Source: Aeromonas encheleia (GTDB lineage: Bacteria; Pseudomonadota; Gammaproteobacteria; Enterobacterales; Aeromonadaceae). Taken from it: a DNA stretch of 64,000 bases. The stretch covers positions 339,501 through 403,500 of the forward strand of contig NZ_LR134376.1 of NCBI RefSeq assembly GCF_900637545.1, written 5' to 3'. Positions 51,061-59,845 of this stretch are shown here, piece by piece; the stretch's first letter is position 1, and each line of letters starts with the position of its first letter. The translations under genes and the position numbers were made by a program. The notes beneath the pieces were generated by a model. That model was not told where the DNA came from, ran no database searches, and worked only from the letters and a program-made list of their open reading frames with translations.

Positions 51061-52095
51061 TCAGCGGGCCCGCAGTAGCCAGCGGCTGGCCGGGGTCGCC
51101 GCCAGCAGCCGATAGGCGAGCAGGGAGAGGGCGATCAGCGCCGGCACCTTCATCAGCTCCCACCACACCAGCTTGCCTTGCGGGCCAAACACCATCAGCC
51201 AGACCACCAGCATCATGTGCAGGCAATAGAGCCCGAGCACCTTAGGGGCCTGGCGCTCCAGCCAGCTGCCCTTGCCCCAGTCGGGGCGCGCCAGCAGCAG
51301 CCCGAACAGGCCGAGGGCCCAGGGCACGGATCCCAGCAGGAAGTCATGGCGGTTGAGCGCCACCCCGGCCAGCCACAGCCCCCAGACTTCCAGCCCGTAG
51401 AGTGCGAGACCCGCCCCCAGCAGCCAGCCACTCAGGCGGGCCGTCGGTCGCCAGCGACTGGCCCTCAGGTAGGCGCCGAGCGCCACGAACAGCAGCGAGA
51501 AGAAGGGCCCGTTGCGGGTCAGCAGCGGCCACTCGCCGCCCAGCAGCGGCTTGCCGTAGGAGCCGCCGAGCAGCGCCAGCAGATAGAGCAGCACGCCCGC
51601 CACCAGCGCCAGCTGGGGCAAGCCGACGCGCTGACAGAGCGCCAGGATCAGCACCGCCAGCATCAGGGCGGGCAGGAACCAGAGGTGGATCATGCCGCCG
51701 ACCCACCAGGCATTGAGCGGATCCCCAATCTGCATCTGCCACTGGCCCGCCATGCTGGCCAGATAGCCCTGCTGCACGGCGGCGATCGGGTTGAAGGGCA
51801 CCAGCAGGTAGATGAGGCTCCACCCCAGCCAGAGTCCCAGCAGGGGGCGGCAGTAGCGCAGCGCCACCGCCATGGGATCGCCCGCGGCCAGCCTGGGTTG
51901 CAGGAAATAGCCGGAGCAGAGGAAGAACAGCGGCACCGCGAAGCGGCACAGCTGATTGATGCTGCCCCCCAGCCAGAGAGAGAAGGGATCGCCCCACAGG
52001 CTGGGATCGAACGGATTGCTGAAGGGGGAGATGTGAATGGTCATCACGGCCACTATGGCCAGGACCCGCCCGCACTCGATGCTGGAGATGCGCAT
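51061..52095 (-). CDS. Acyltransferase family 3 membrane protein
   Basis: 344 residues from ATG 52095 (AAGAGGT upstream). About ten hydrophobic helices typical of acyltransferase-3 proteins (OafA/WecH group); ISSIECGRVLAIVAVMTIHIS with the conserved His at the end of helix 1, and RFAVPLFFLCSGYFL. These enzymes O- or N-acylate cell-surface sugars and similar targets from the inner membrane. The substrate is unknown. It reads away from the HxlR gene's end. Confidence 0.85.
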   Translation of the reverse strand: MRISSIECGRVLAIVAVMTIHISPFSNPFDPSLWGDPFSLWLGGSINQLCRFAVPLFFLCSGYFLQPRLAAGDPMAVALRYCRPLLGLWLGWSLIYLLVPFNPIAAVQQGYLASMAGQWQMQIGDPLNAWWVGGMIHLWFLPALMLAVLILALCQRVGLPQLALVAGVLLYLLALLGGSYGKPLLGGEWPLLTRNGPFFSLLFVALGAYLRASRWRPTARLSGWLLGAGLALYGLEVWGLWLAGVALNRHDFLLGSVPWALGLFGLLLARPDWGKGSWLERQAPKVLGLYCLHMMLVVWLMVFGPQGKLVWWELMKVPALIALSLLAYRLLAATPASRWLLRAR

Positions 52096-52273
52096 GATAC
52101 CTCTTGGCGTCTGGGATTCTGGCCGCACCCTAACAGCCACGGTTGACCCCCGCCAGCCAAGGGGGTGACAACTGTGACCCCGTCGCTGGCCGGTTACCCT
52201 TTGTTACCTAGACCACGGGGGCGTTACCCCGGCGCCGTCCCGGATCCCGCCTGGGCTAAGGCAGGCAAGGGGT

Positions 52274-52894
52274 TCAGAGCAGGGCGATCAGCAGGGTGAC
52301 GAGGGCCCCGCTCACCAGCAGCGCCATGCCGCGCCCGGGCGGGCCGTGCAGCTTGTTCCACATCAGCAGGCTGGTGAGGGCGAGCAACAGCAGCGCCAGG
52401 GCGGCGAGATCCCCCAGCAGTTGCCAGGGCAGACCCGTGCCCATGCCGCGATGCAGCCGGTTGAGGCTGGCGGCGGTGTTGGCCTGCTGCCGCTCGATGC
52501 GCACCAGCAGGGTGCCTTCCACGTAGCCGGCGGCCAGGCTCTGGCTCAGGCTCACCTGCCGCAGCTCCCAGCGTGCCGGCAGGGTGAGGGGGCCTGTGGG
52601 GGTGGGCAGGGTTCGGGCCGGGGTGAGGGCGACCCTGGCCTCCTCGACGGCGTCTGGATAGCGAAGGCGCAGCAGCGCCGTCAGCGCATCGGGGTTCGCC
52701 AGCGGCGCCGTCAGCACGAGATCTTCGCTGGTTTTGTCGGTATGGGGCCCGGGCAGGGGCAGCACGGCCCTGTGTTGCAGCCAGAGGCCGGTGAGGCCGT
52801 AGAGCAGCATCAGGGCCAGGGTGGCAAAGCCGGCCCAGGCGTGGATGCGGCGCACCCACTTGTTGTTATGCAGGGGGAGTCTTCTCTGTTTCAT
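52274..52894 (-). CDS. PepSY-associated TM protein
   Basis: 206 residues from ATG 52894. Begins MKQRRLPLHNNKWVRRIHAWAGFATLALML, with the RRIHAW...G motif of PepSY-associated membrane proteins and a central PepSY-like periplasmic segment (NPDALTALLRLRYPDAVEEARV). Two to three membrane helices follow near the end. It lies 65 bases after the TonB-dependent receptor and is co-directional; such genes often encode ferric-siderophore reductases or helper proteins. Role in iron release is inference. Confidence 0.8.
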   Translation of the reverse strand: MKQRRLPLHNNKWVRRIHAWAGFATLALMLLYGLTGLWLQHRAVLPLPGPHTDKTSEDLVLTAPLANPDALTALLRLRYPDAVEEARVALTPARTLPTPTGPLTLPARWELRQVSLSQSLAAGYVEGTLLVRIERQQANTAASLNRLHRGMGTGLPWQLLGDLAALALLLLALTSLLMWNKLHGPPGRGMALLVSGALVTLLIALL

Positions 52895-52959
52895 GTTTTG
52901 CGCGTCATAAAAATCTGGCCAGCGCGGGCTGGCCAGGGTCATCTGTGATGATGGAGGGA

Positions 52960-55002
52960 TCAGAAACGGTAGGCGGCGGTCAGATGCAGCTCACGGGGAC
53001 TGCCTGGCATGATCTGGGCCGCGCTGGTGGCGCTGAGGTAGTACTGGTGGTCGGTCAGGTTCTCCACGCTGAGCTGGGCATCCCACTGTTGCCAGCGGTA
53101 GCCGGCCCTGGCATCGAAGCGGGCGTAGCCGGGCAGCACAGTGGTGTTGGCGTTGTCGGCGAAGCGATCCCCCACCGCCGTCACCCCGGTCTCGCCAAAC
53201 CAGCCCTGCTGGCCGCTCTGGTAACCGGCGAACAGCTGGCCATTCTGGCGGGAGACGTTGCTCGGCCGCTTGCCCTGCAGATCCGCGTCCGCCTTGACCT
53301 GTTCGGCGTCCTGGAGGGCGACGCCGCCGTGCAGGTAGAGCTCGTCGGTCAGCTGGGCGCGTGCACTCAGCTCTATGCCCTCGGTGCGCTGCAGGCCGGT
53401 GAGGATCACTTTGGTGGGATCCAGCGGATCCTTGCTGCGCTTGTTGTACATCTCCAGCCGGTAGATAGAGAGGGTGGTGGCCAGCCGGCCGCCCAGCCAG
53501 TCGCTCTTCACGCCCCCCTCGTACAGCCGGGAGTGCTGGGGATCCAGCTGGTTGTTCTTGTCCCCCGGGGTGATGCCGATCAGCTCCCCGCCCACCGGGG
53601 TGAAGGTCTTGCTGTAGGAGGTGTAGAAGGCGTGCTCCTCGATGGGGTTCCACACCAGGCCGAGGCGCGGGCTCAGGCTGGTGACCGAGAGGGTCTCCTC
53701 CTTGTCGAGGTCGTTGCGGCGGCTGGTGACGGTGAACGCGTCCCGGCGCAGACCGCCGAGCAGGTGCCAGTCACCCAGGCTGAGCTGATCCTGCAGATAG
53801 AGGCCGTAGCCACGCACCTTGTGGCTGGCGTCGCTGGCGAGCTTCATGGGGCCATGGTAGCTGGGCAGGGAACCCGGATCGTACAGGTTGCCCGGCGGGA
53901 TAGGGCTGGCGTTCTGATACAGCTTGGGGGTGCGCTCCTGCCAGTTCTGCTCCAGCCCGAGCAGCAGGCGATGCTCGACGGGGCCGGTCTGCAGCTGGCC
54001 CTCGGCCTCGGTGTTGCTGGTCAGGCTGCTGGCCTTGAGGTCCTGCTGCCAGCGGGCGCGGGTCACCTGATCCCCCTTCACGCCGGTGACATAGGTGTTG
54101 TCGAATCGGCTGTCGAGGCTGGTGTAGCCGAGCTGCTGGCGCAGTTGCCACTGTTCGTTGAGATCCCAGGTCAGGCGGGAGCGGGTGGACTGGGCCAGAT
54201 CGTCGATGAAGTCCCGGCTGGTGTCGCTGTAGACGCTCTCGATGGGCACCTCGGCCGGACGGCCATTGACCCCGGGAATGCCGCGATCCGGGGTGCGATC
54301 GCTGCCGTTGCGCTCGTACTGCAGCAGCCAGTTCAGGCTGTCGTTGATCTCCCAGTTGATGGCCGGGGCCAGCAGGGTGCGCTGGCTGGTCACGCCGTCG
54401 CGAAAGCTGTCGGCGTCCTCCTGGGCCAGGTTGAGGCGCAGTTGCACCCGCTCACCGGCCTCGGCGTTGAGATCGGCCGCCAGCCGCTGGCTGTCGAAGC
54501 TGCCGACCCGGGCGGTGACGCTGGAGGCCTGCCCCCTCTGCGGTGTCTTGCTGATCCTGTTGATGATGCCGCCCGTGCTGCCACGGCCGTAGAGCACGGC
54601 GGCCGGGCCCTTGAGCACCTCGACCCGCTCTATGTTGCCGAGATCCCGGGTGTACTGCATGTCGTCGCGCAGACCGTCGAGATAGAAGTCGTTGCTGGCG
54701 TTGAAGCCACGGATGTTGACGCTGTCGAAACGGGTGTCGCCGCTGGCGTTGACGCCGGGAATGCCGGTCAGGGCCTCGCTCAGGCTGGGTTGACCGTAGG
54801 CGGTCAGCTCGCTGGCGGACACGCTGTCTATGGTCTGGGGCACCAGCTTGGCGGGGGTGGCGGTGCGGGTCGCGGTGGCGACTTCCGCGTGTTGGCTGCG
54901 TTTGCCGACGACCGTCATGGTCTCATCTTCGGCGCGGGTGCCGGCACTGAGGGCCAGCAAAGCGACGCCCAGCAGGGCGCGCGGGGGAGTGGGGTTAAGC
55001 AT
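52960..55002 (-). CDS. TonB-dependent siderophore receptor
   Basis: 680 residues. Signal peptide (MLNPTPPRALLGVALLALSAGTRA), TonB box-like ETMTVVGK, plug domain (~35-165; VNIRGFNASNDFYLDGLRDD, VEVLKGPAAVLYGRGSTGGI), then a 22-strand barrel ending LTAAYRF with the terminal Phe. The plug pattern matches catecholate or hydroxamate siderophore receptors; the exact ligand cannot be decided. A Fur-box-like site lies about 90 bases upstream. It is followed by a PepSY protein gene. Confidence 0.92.
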   Translation of the reverse strand: MLNPTPPRALLGVALLALSAGTRAEDETMTVVGKRSQHAEVATATRTATPAKLVPQTIDSVSASELTAYGQPSLSEALTGIPGVNASGDTRFDSVNIRGFNASNDFYLDGLRDDMQYTRDLGNIERVEVLKGPAAVLYGRGSTGGIINRISKTPQRGQASSVTARVGSFDSQRLAADLNAEAGERVQLRLNLAQEDADSFRDGVTSQRTLLAPAINWEINDSLNWLLQYERNGSDRTPDRGIPGVNGRPAEVPIESVYSDTSRDFIDDLAQSTRSRLTWDLNEQWQLRQQLGYTSLDSRFDNTYVTGVKGDQVTRARWQQDLKASSLTSNTEAEGQLQTGPVEHRLLLGLEQNWQERTPKLYQNASPIPPGNLYDPGSLPSYHGPMKLASDASHKVRGYGLYLQDQLSLGDWHLLGGLRRDAFTVTSRRNDLDKEETLSVTSLSPRLGLVWNPIEEHAFYTSYSKTFTPVGGELIGITPGDKNNQLDPQHSRLYEGGVKSDWLGGRLATTLSIYRLEMYNKRSKDPLDPTKVILTGLQRTEGIELSARAQLTDELYLHGGVALQDAEQVKADADLQGKRPSNVSRQNGQLFAGYQSGQQGWFGETGVTAVGDRFADNANTTVLPGYARFDARAGYRWQQWDAQLSVENLTDHQYYLSATSAAQIMPGSPRELHLTAAYRF

Positions 55003-55089
55003 CTGCGTGTGACTCTTCTAATCGGCCTGACGACCTGAACTTATTGATTTATTTGTAATTATTTTGTTCTCTCATGCCGAGAGGGCGCC

Positions 55090-55108
55090 AATGATATTGA
55101 TTTTCATT
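55090..55108. promoter_or_regulatory. Fur-box-like site upstream of the siderophore receptor
   Basis: AATGATATTGATTTTCATT resembles the Fur consensus GATAATGATAATCATTATC, with AATGATA and TCATT halves. It lies in the 280-base gap between the receptor and the divergent GNAT gene, fitting iron control of the receptor. Confidence 0.6.
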
Positions 55109-55284
55109 TCCATGGCAAGGGAAAGATATAAACAATCCCTATCTATCGCCGCCGGCGCAGCCAGACGGCACCCGCTCGGGTCTATCCCGTGGAGAGGGCG
55201 ACTCTTGGTGTCGGCAAAGGGCTGGTTTACCATCGGGATATGGCGCCTTGGGCGCAGCATCCAGCGGGAACAGGGAATCGAGAC

Positions 55285-55764
55285 ATGGAAGAGATCATCA
55301 GGGCAGACCTCGGCAACCGGCAGCATGGCCAGGCCCTGGTCTGGCTGCTCAACGAATACGCCAAGGACGAGATGGGCGGTGGCTGCGCGCTCTCCGCCGA
55401 GGTACAGGCCGGGCTGGCCCAGGCGCTGGCCGCCAGAGACAATGCCCATGTGCTGCTGGCCTGGGTGGATGGTCAGCCGGCCGGGGTGGCGACCTGTTTC
55501 GAGGGCTTCTCGACCTTCGCCTGCCGGCCGCTGCTCAATCTGCACGATCTGGCGGTGCACCCGGACCATCGTGGGCACGGCCTCGGCAAGCGACTGCTGG
55601 CCGAGGTGGAGCGGCTCGCCCGCGAGCTCGGCTGCTGCAAGCTGACCCTGGAGGTGCTGGAGGGCAATCAGGTGGCGCAGGCCGCCTACCGGGCCAGCGG
55701 TTTCGCCGGTTACGAGCTCAGCCCGCAAGTGGGGCGGGCCCTGTTCTGGCAGAAGACGCTCTAG
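55285..55764 (+). CDS. GNAT acetyltransferase
   Basis: 159 residues from ATG 55285 (MEEIIRADLGN); the frame extends upstream but the longer version has no support. Acetyl-CoA motif A is LAVHPDHRGHGLGKRLLAEVERLAR, followed by KLTLEVLEGNQVAQAAYRASGF (motif B). A typical small-molecule or peptide N-acetyltransferase; target unknown. Divergent from the siderophore receptor with the Fur-like site between them. Confidence 0.85.
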   Translation: MEEIIRADLGNRQHGQALVWLLNEYAKDEMGGGCALSAEVQAGLAQALAARDNAHVLLAWVDGQPAGVATCFEGFSTFACRPLLNLHDLAVHPDHRGHGLGKRLLAEVERLARELGCCKLTLEVLEGNQVAQAAYRASGFAGYELSPQVGRALFWQKTL

Positions 55765-55879
55765 GGTGTCGGCGCTGGCGGGCGCTGGCCGGTCTCGGCC
55801 GCCGTGCTTGTCATCGGGGCGGGCAAGTCTTAGAGTAACGCCTGATTTTTCTATCCTTTTTCAATGGGCCGACCTGGCC

Positions 55880-56095
55880 GGGTGATCAAGATGACGCTTT
55901 ATGCCTCGGATCAACGTGTGACCCGAGTGAACTCCGAACAGATGCGCACGATGAGGCATTGTCCGGAGCCTGGGGAGGCCTGAGCCTCCCACCCATTCAT
56001 CGTGCCAGTCCTATCGGATCCTGATTGAGTCAGGACCCGAGCCTGACTGGCACGAGTGAAACAGCAGGCCATAGACAATGTCTATGGCCTTTTTT
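55880..56095 (+). ncRNA. Candidate structured RNA ending in a terminator
   Basis: Several strong stems line up in the + strand: CTCGG/CCGAG (55905-55909/55923-55927), CTCCG/CGGAG (55932-55936/55964-55968), GGGAGGC/GCCTCCC (55973-55979/55984-55990), TCGTGCCAGTC/GACTGGCACGA (56000-56010/56045-56055) enclosing TCCTGA/TCAGGA, then an intrinsic terminator (56067-56095). No ORF of note is present. TTGTCA-N17-TAGAGT near 55808-55836 could be its promoter. It may be a small RNA or a leader attenuator for the methyltransferase gene. I do not recognise an Rfam class, and both ends are approximate. Confidence 0.5.
56067..56095 (+). terminator. Terminator of the structured RNA
   Basis: GGCCATAGA (56067-56075), loop CAATG, TCTATGGCC (56081-56089), then TTTTTT. 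Confidence 0.85.
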
Positions 56096-56129
56096 GTTGG
56101 CCCCGCCCCATGGCGCGGGCTCGCAACAG

Positions 56130-56164
56130 AGCAGAGGCCCACCCGGGTGCTCTGCTTTTTTTTT
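56130..56164 (+). terminator. Second intrinsic terminator
   Basis: AGCAGAG (56130-56136) pairs with CTCTGCT (56150-56156), followed by nine T. It lies 35 bases past the first terminator and 85 bases before the methyltransferase gene, so two terminators in tandem separate that gene from upstream transcription. Confidence 0.85.
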
Positions 56165-56248
56165 GGCCTGTGTTGGCGGAGGCGAGAATATGCTCATGGA
56201 CATCCGCTCCGCTAGCAGGCTGATACGATTCGAATGAGGAAGTGTGAA

Positions 56249-56986
56249 ATGTCACAAAATATCTATGACGACCAAGGGTTTTTCGAGGGTTACGCCCAGT
56301 TGCCACGCTCCCGGCAGGGGCTGGCGGGAGCGCCGGAGTGGCCGGCGCTGCAGGCCATGTTGCCGCCGCTGGCGGGCAAGCGGGTGCTGGATCTGGGCTG
56401 CGGCTATGGCTGGTTCTGCCGGGTGGCCCGGGAGCAGGGGGCCGCCGGGGTGCTCGGGATCGATCTCTCCGCCAGGATGCTGGCCCGCGCCGCCGAGCTG
56501 ACCCGGGATGAGGCCATCTGTTACCGGCAGGGGGATCTGAACGGACTCGAGCTGTCTGGCGAACCCTTCGATCTGATCTACAGCTCCCTGGCGCTGCACT
56601 ACCTGCCCGAGGTGGCGCCGCTATTTGCCGAGATCCATCGCGCGCTGGTGGCGGGGGGCCGGCTGGTGTTCTCGGTGGAGCATCCCATCTTCACCTGCCC
56701 GCAGCCGCAGGGCTGGCTGGTGGATGGCGAGGGGCGTCGCTCCTGGCCCGTCAACGGCTACCAGGCCGAGGGCAAGCGGGTCAGCAACTGGCTGGCGGAC
56801 GGGGTGATCAAGTACCACCGCACCCTGGGCAGCTATCTCAACGCCCTGATCGGCGCGGGCTTCCAGATTGCTCAGGTGGAGGAGTGGGGACCGAGCGCCG
56901 CCCAGATCGCCGCCAACCCGGCCCTGGCGGAGGAGGCCGAGCGCCCCATGCTGCTGCTGGTGTCGGTGCAAAAGCCGCTCGGCTGA
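56249..56986 (+). CDS. Class I SAM-dependent methyltransferase
   Basis: 245 residues from ATG 56249 (GAGGAAG eight bases upstream). Motif I VLDLGCGYGWFCRVAREQG binds AdoMet; motif II is GIDLSARMLARA, and FDLIYSSLALHYL is the post-II acidic segment. A Methyltransf_11-type enzyme of small molecules; the final third (VEHPIFTCPQPQGWLVDGEG) is typical of a widespread bacterial subgroup with unknown substrate. It is monocistronic, between two terminators. Confidence 0.88.
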   Translation: MSQNIYDDQGFFEGYAQLPRSRQGLAGAPEWPALQAMLPPLAGKRVLDLGCGYGWFCRVAREQGAAGVLGIDLSARMLARAAELTRDEAICYRQGDLNGLELSGEPFDLIYSSLALHYLPEVAPLFAEIHRALVAGGRLVFSVEHPIFTCPQPQGWLVDGEGRRSWPVNGYQAEGKRVSNWLADGVIKYHRTLGSYLNALIGAGFQIAQVEEWGPSAAQIAANPALAEEAERPMLLLVSVQKPLG

Positions 56987-57020
56987 GGCAATCGCGCCCG
57001 GCAGTCATGGGCCAAATAAA

Positions 57021-57050
57021 ACGGCGCGCAGGAGTCTGCGCGCCGTTTTT
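57021..57050. terminator. Bidirectional terminator, methyltransferase / porin
   Basis: ACGGCGCGCA, loop GGAGTC, TGCGCGCCGT (57021-57046) with A-run before and T-run after, between the converging genes. Confidence 0.9.
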
Positions 57051-57063
57051 ATTGAGGTATCGC

Positions 57064-58122
57064 TTAGAAGTCGTAACGGGCTGCCAGCTGGAAGTCATCC
57101 TTGGTGTTCAGCTTGCCGCTGTCATCGCTGTCCAGGTTGTTGATCCGGTACTCGCCGATGACCCGCAGGTTCTTGTTGAACTTGTACTGGGCGCCCAGGG
57201 TGTAGTAGTCGATGGAGTCGTAGTCGTCCCGACCTGCCTCTTCCACCTTCTGCTTGTTCCACAGCGCCATCAGGCCGATGCCGTTCTCGAAGTTGTAGCC
57301 GAGCGCCGCTTCCCAACCGGTGTGATCCTTGTCGGTCGCCAGGAAGTCGCTGCCGTCGGCGTAGCTCAGGGCGGCGTAGACGGCCTTGTTGTCGTACTTG
57401 GCGGAGAGCAGCCACAGCTTGGCATCCTCTTCGCCGCTCTTGTCACGGATACCGACGTTGTAGGCGGTACCCAGCGCCAGGTTGAACGGGAAGGTGTAGG
57501 CAACGGCGGCACCGTAGGCGGCGTCGCTGTCCTTGCTGCTGGTCTCCTCGGTGTCACCGCCATCGAACTTGTAGCTGGTATCTACCTGGAAGCCGTTGAA
57601 CAGGCCCGAGTATTTCAGCACAGAGCCGGCACGGTTGGTGGCGAAGGTGTCGGTCTTGGCACCGAGGGCGTCGTTGCCGTAGCCGTCGGAGAGGGAGACG
57701 TCGGTCCAGTCGGCCAGCATGCCGGGGGCGCCCTTCTGGCGGCCGAAGGTGACGTTGCCCCAGTCGGCGCCCACCCCGGCGAAGGCCAGGCGGGTGCGCA
57801 GGTTGTCGGAGTTCTCGCTGACGGTCTTCTCGCTGTCATTGATGTAGATCTGCAGCTCATACTGGGCCAGCGCCTTGAGACCCGGGTTGATCTCGCTCTC
57901 GACCTTGGCACCGAGGCGGACGAACTGGTTGGCGCCCTGCTTGTCGCTGTATTCGTTCTTGATGTCGCCATTGGCATCCAGCTCTTTCTTCTCGCCGAAG
58001 AACTGGCCGGCGTAGATGCGGCCATAGAGATCGAGCAGGGTGGAGTCATTCTTATAGACTTCGACGGCTTGAGCCTGGAAGGCCGCGGTGAGTGCCAATG
58101 CTACTACTGTCAGCTTTTTCAT
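57064..58122 (-). CDS. Outer-membrane general porin
   Basis: 352 residues from the third of three consecutive ATGs (58122), chosen because AAGGG lies six bases upstream. Signal peptide MKKLTVVALALTAAFQAQA; mature protein begins VEVYKNDSTLLDLYGRIYAG, the classic first strand of Gram-negative trimeric porins, and ends with the outer-membrane terminal Phe (AARYDF). Porin motifs such as LAFAGVGADWGNVTFGRQKG and YNFENGIGLMALW are present. It is likely one of the major Aeromonas porins. Divergent from glpX. Confidence 0.93.
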   Translation of the reverse strand: MKKLTVVALALTAAFQAQAVEVYKNDSTLLDLYGRIYAGQFFGEKKELDANGDIKNEYSDKQGANQFVRLGAKVESEINPGLKALAQYELQIYINDSEKTVSENSDNLRTRLAFAGVGADWGNVTFGRQKGAPGMLADWTDVSLSDGYGNDALGAKTDTFATNRAGSVLKYSGLFNGFQVDTSYKFDGGDTEETSSKDSDAAYGAAVAYTFPFNLALGTAYNVGIRDKSGEEDAKLWLLSAKYDNKAVYAALSYADGSDFLATDKDHTGWEAALGYNFENGIGLMALWNKQKVEEAGRDDYDSIDYYTLGAQYKFNKNLRVIGEYRINNLDSDDSGKLNTKDDFQLAARYDF

Positions 58123-58339
58123 CATCATCCCTTGTTTGTAAGCTTCTGTTTTCAAAGACGGGGCCATGCTAGACAGGGGAAATGACAGCGGGGTGACCGT
58201 AACATGAACAACCGATGGCGGTTTGGTGTCAGTCCGGTGAACGCCGGGATTTATGTGGCGATCCGCCACTTTTGCGCGCAAAGGTTTGCCCTTGTGGTAG
58301 AATGCCGCCCGTTTTCGAGCTCCTAAGGTTGGATATGCG

Positions 58340-59350
58340 ATGAGACGTGAACTGGCAATCGAGTTTTCCCGAGTGACGGAAGCGGCTGCACTGGCTGGCT
58401 ACAAGTGGCTCGGACGTGGTGACAAGAATATCGCCGATGGTGCGGCCGTTGCGGCCATGCGCCATATCCTCAATCAGATCCAGATCGATGGTGAGATTGT
58501 GATCGGCGAGGGCGAGATCGACGAAGCCCCCATGCTCTACATCGGCGAGAAGGTCGGGACTGGTCTGGGGGATGCCGTGGACATCGCGGTCGATCCGATC
58601 GAGGGTACCCGCATGACTGCCATGGGGCAGTCCAATGCCCTGGCCGTGCTGGCCGTCGGCGACAAGGGTTCCTTCCTCAAGGCGCCCGACATGTACATGG
58701 AGAAGCTGATCGTGGGTCCGGGTGCCAAGGGCGCCATCGACCTGGATCAGGCCCTCGAGCTGAACCTCAAGGCCGTGGCCAGGGCGCTCGGCAAGCCGCT
58801 CTCCCGTCTGACCGTGATCACCCTGGCCAAGCCACGCCACGACAAGGCGATCAAGGAGATGCAGGGACTGGGTGTGCGGGTGTTCGCCATCCCCGACGGC
58901 GACGTGGCCGCGTCCATCCTCACCTGTCTGCCGGACAGCGAAGTCGACATGCTGTATGGCATCGGCGGCGCCCCGGAAGGGGTCATCTCGGCGGCGGTGA
59001 TCCGCGCGCTGGATGGTGACATGCAGGCGCGCCTGGTGCCCCGTCACAAGGTCAAGGGCGACAGCCCCGAGGTGCGTGCCCTGGGCGAGCAGGAGATTGC
59101 CCGCTGCGAGGCGCTCGGCATCGACGTGAACAAGGTACTCAAGCTGGAAGATCTCGCCAAGAATGACAACGTCATCTTCTCGGCGACCGGCATCACCAAG
59201 GGTGATCTGCTGGAAGGCATCACCAGCAATGGCGTCATGGCGACCACCGAGACCCTGCTGATCCGCGGCAAGTCACGCACCATCCGCCGCATCAAGTCGA
59301 TCCACTTCCTGGATCGCAAGGACAGCGTGGTGCGCGACATCATCCTCTGA
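58340..59350 (+). CDS. glpX: Fructose-1,6-bisphosphatase class II GlpX
   Basis: 336-residue gluconeogenic phosphatase, same length as E. coli GlpX. Metal-binding motifs: EIVIGEGEIDEAPML and VDPIEGTRM, both diagnostic of class II FBPases. KNIADGAAVAAMR near the start is also conserved. An extended -10 (TGGTAGAAT, 58295-58303) lies ahead of the gene. It is not next to glpFK, so is expressed independently; a terminator follows. Confidence 0.95.
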   Translation: MRRELAIEFSRVTEAAALAGYKWLGRGDKNIADGAAVAAMRHILNQIQIDGEIVIGEGEIDEAPMLYIGEKVGTGLGDAVDIAVDPIEGTRMTAMGQSNALAVLAVGDKGSFLKAPDMYMEKLIVGPGAKGAIDLDQALELNLKAVARALGKPLSRLTVITLAKPRHDKAIKEMQGLGVRVFAIPDGDVAASILTCLPDSEVDMLYGIGGAPEGVISAAVIRALDGDMQARLVPRHKVKGDSPEVRALGEQEIARCEALGIDVNKVLKLEDLAKNDNVIFSATGITKGDLLEGITSNGVMATTETLLIRGKSRTIRRIKSIHFLDRKDSVVRDIIL

Positions 59351-59370
59351 TGCGCTAACCTCCTGTCACC

Positions 59371-59405
59371 AAAAAGCCCGACCGCTTCTGCCGTCGGGCT
59401 TTTTG
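59371..59405 (+). terminator. Terminator of glpX
   Basis: AAAAAGCCCGAC, 10-base loop, GTCGGGCTTTTTG; A-run and T-run flank an 7-bp GC stem. Confidence 0.9.
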
Positions 59406-59512
59406 TTGCCCGCTCGGCGGGCCGGCCACTATTTCAGGGGGGCGAAGGGATAAGGCTAAGGGGAATCCCGGCCCTTTGATAGACTGCTTCGCCATGCACA
59501 GGAAAGCATCAC

Positions 59513-59764
59513 ATGGAATGTCGTCAAGGTTGTGGCGCCTGCTGCATCGCCCCCAGCATCAGCAGTGCCATCCCCGGCATGCCGGCGGGCAAACCGGCCG
59601 GGGTCGCCTGTATCCAGCTCGATGCAAGGCTGGGCTGCAAGATCTTCGGCCAGCCCGAGCGCCCGGCGGTGTGCAGCGGTTTCAGGCCCATGCAGGACGT
59701 GTGCGGCTCGCACCGGGAAGAGGCCGTCTGGCTCATCGGTGAGCTGGAGCGGCTGACGTCCTGA
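59513..59764 (+). CDS. YkgJ-family cysteine-cluster protein
   Basis: 83 residues with the zinc/iron-chelating pattern [11 protein letters not shown] at the N-terminus and further conserved cysteines in [25 protein letters not shown] and DVCG. The YkgJ family (CxxCC-type) is thought to bind Zn or Fe-S; the physiological role is unknown. The ORF is small but the spacing of eight-plus cysteines is unmistakable. It ends 30 bases before a terminator shared with hemY. Confidence 0.85.
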   Translation: MECRQGCGACCIAPSISSAIPGMPAGKPAGVACIQLDARLGCKIFGQPERPAVCSGFRPMQDVCGSHREEAVWLIGELERLTS

Positions 59765-59795
59765 GTGCTGGTTTGGTACTGGTTTGTCAGCAAAG

Positions 59796-59822
59796 AAAGA
59801 GGCCGCACTGTGCGGCCTCTTT
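59796..59822. terminator. Bidirectional terminator, YkgJ gene / hemY
   Basis: AAAGAGGCCGCA, loop CTG, TGCGGCCTCTTT between converging genes. Confidence 0.9.
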
Positions 59823-59845
59823 TCGTTGGTGCTGGGGGCAGGGGA

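Noticed and set aside
55880..56095. CsrB/RsmY-type regulatory RNA, because several GGA motifs are present.
   Set aside because: Only about five GGA triplets, mostly not in A(A/C/G)GGA loops, far fewer than in CsrB-type RNAs.
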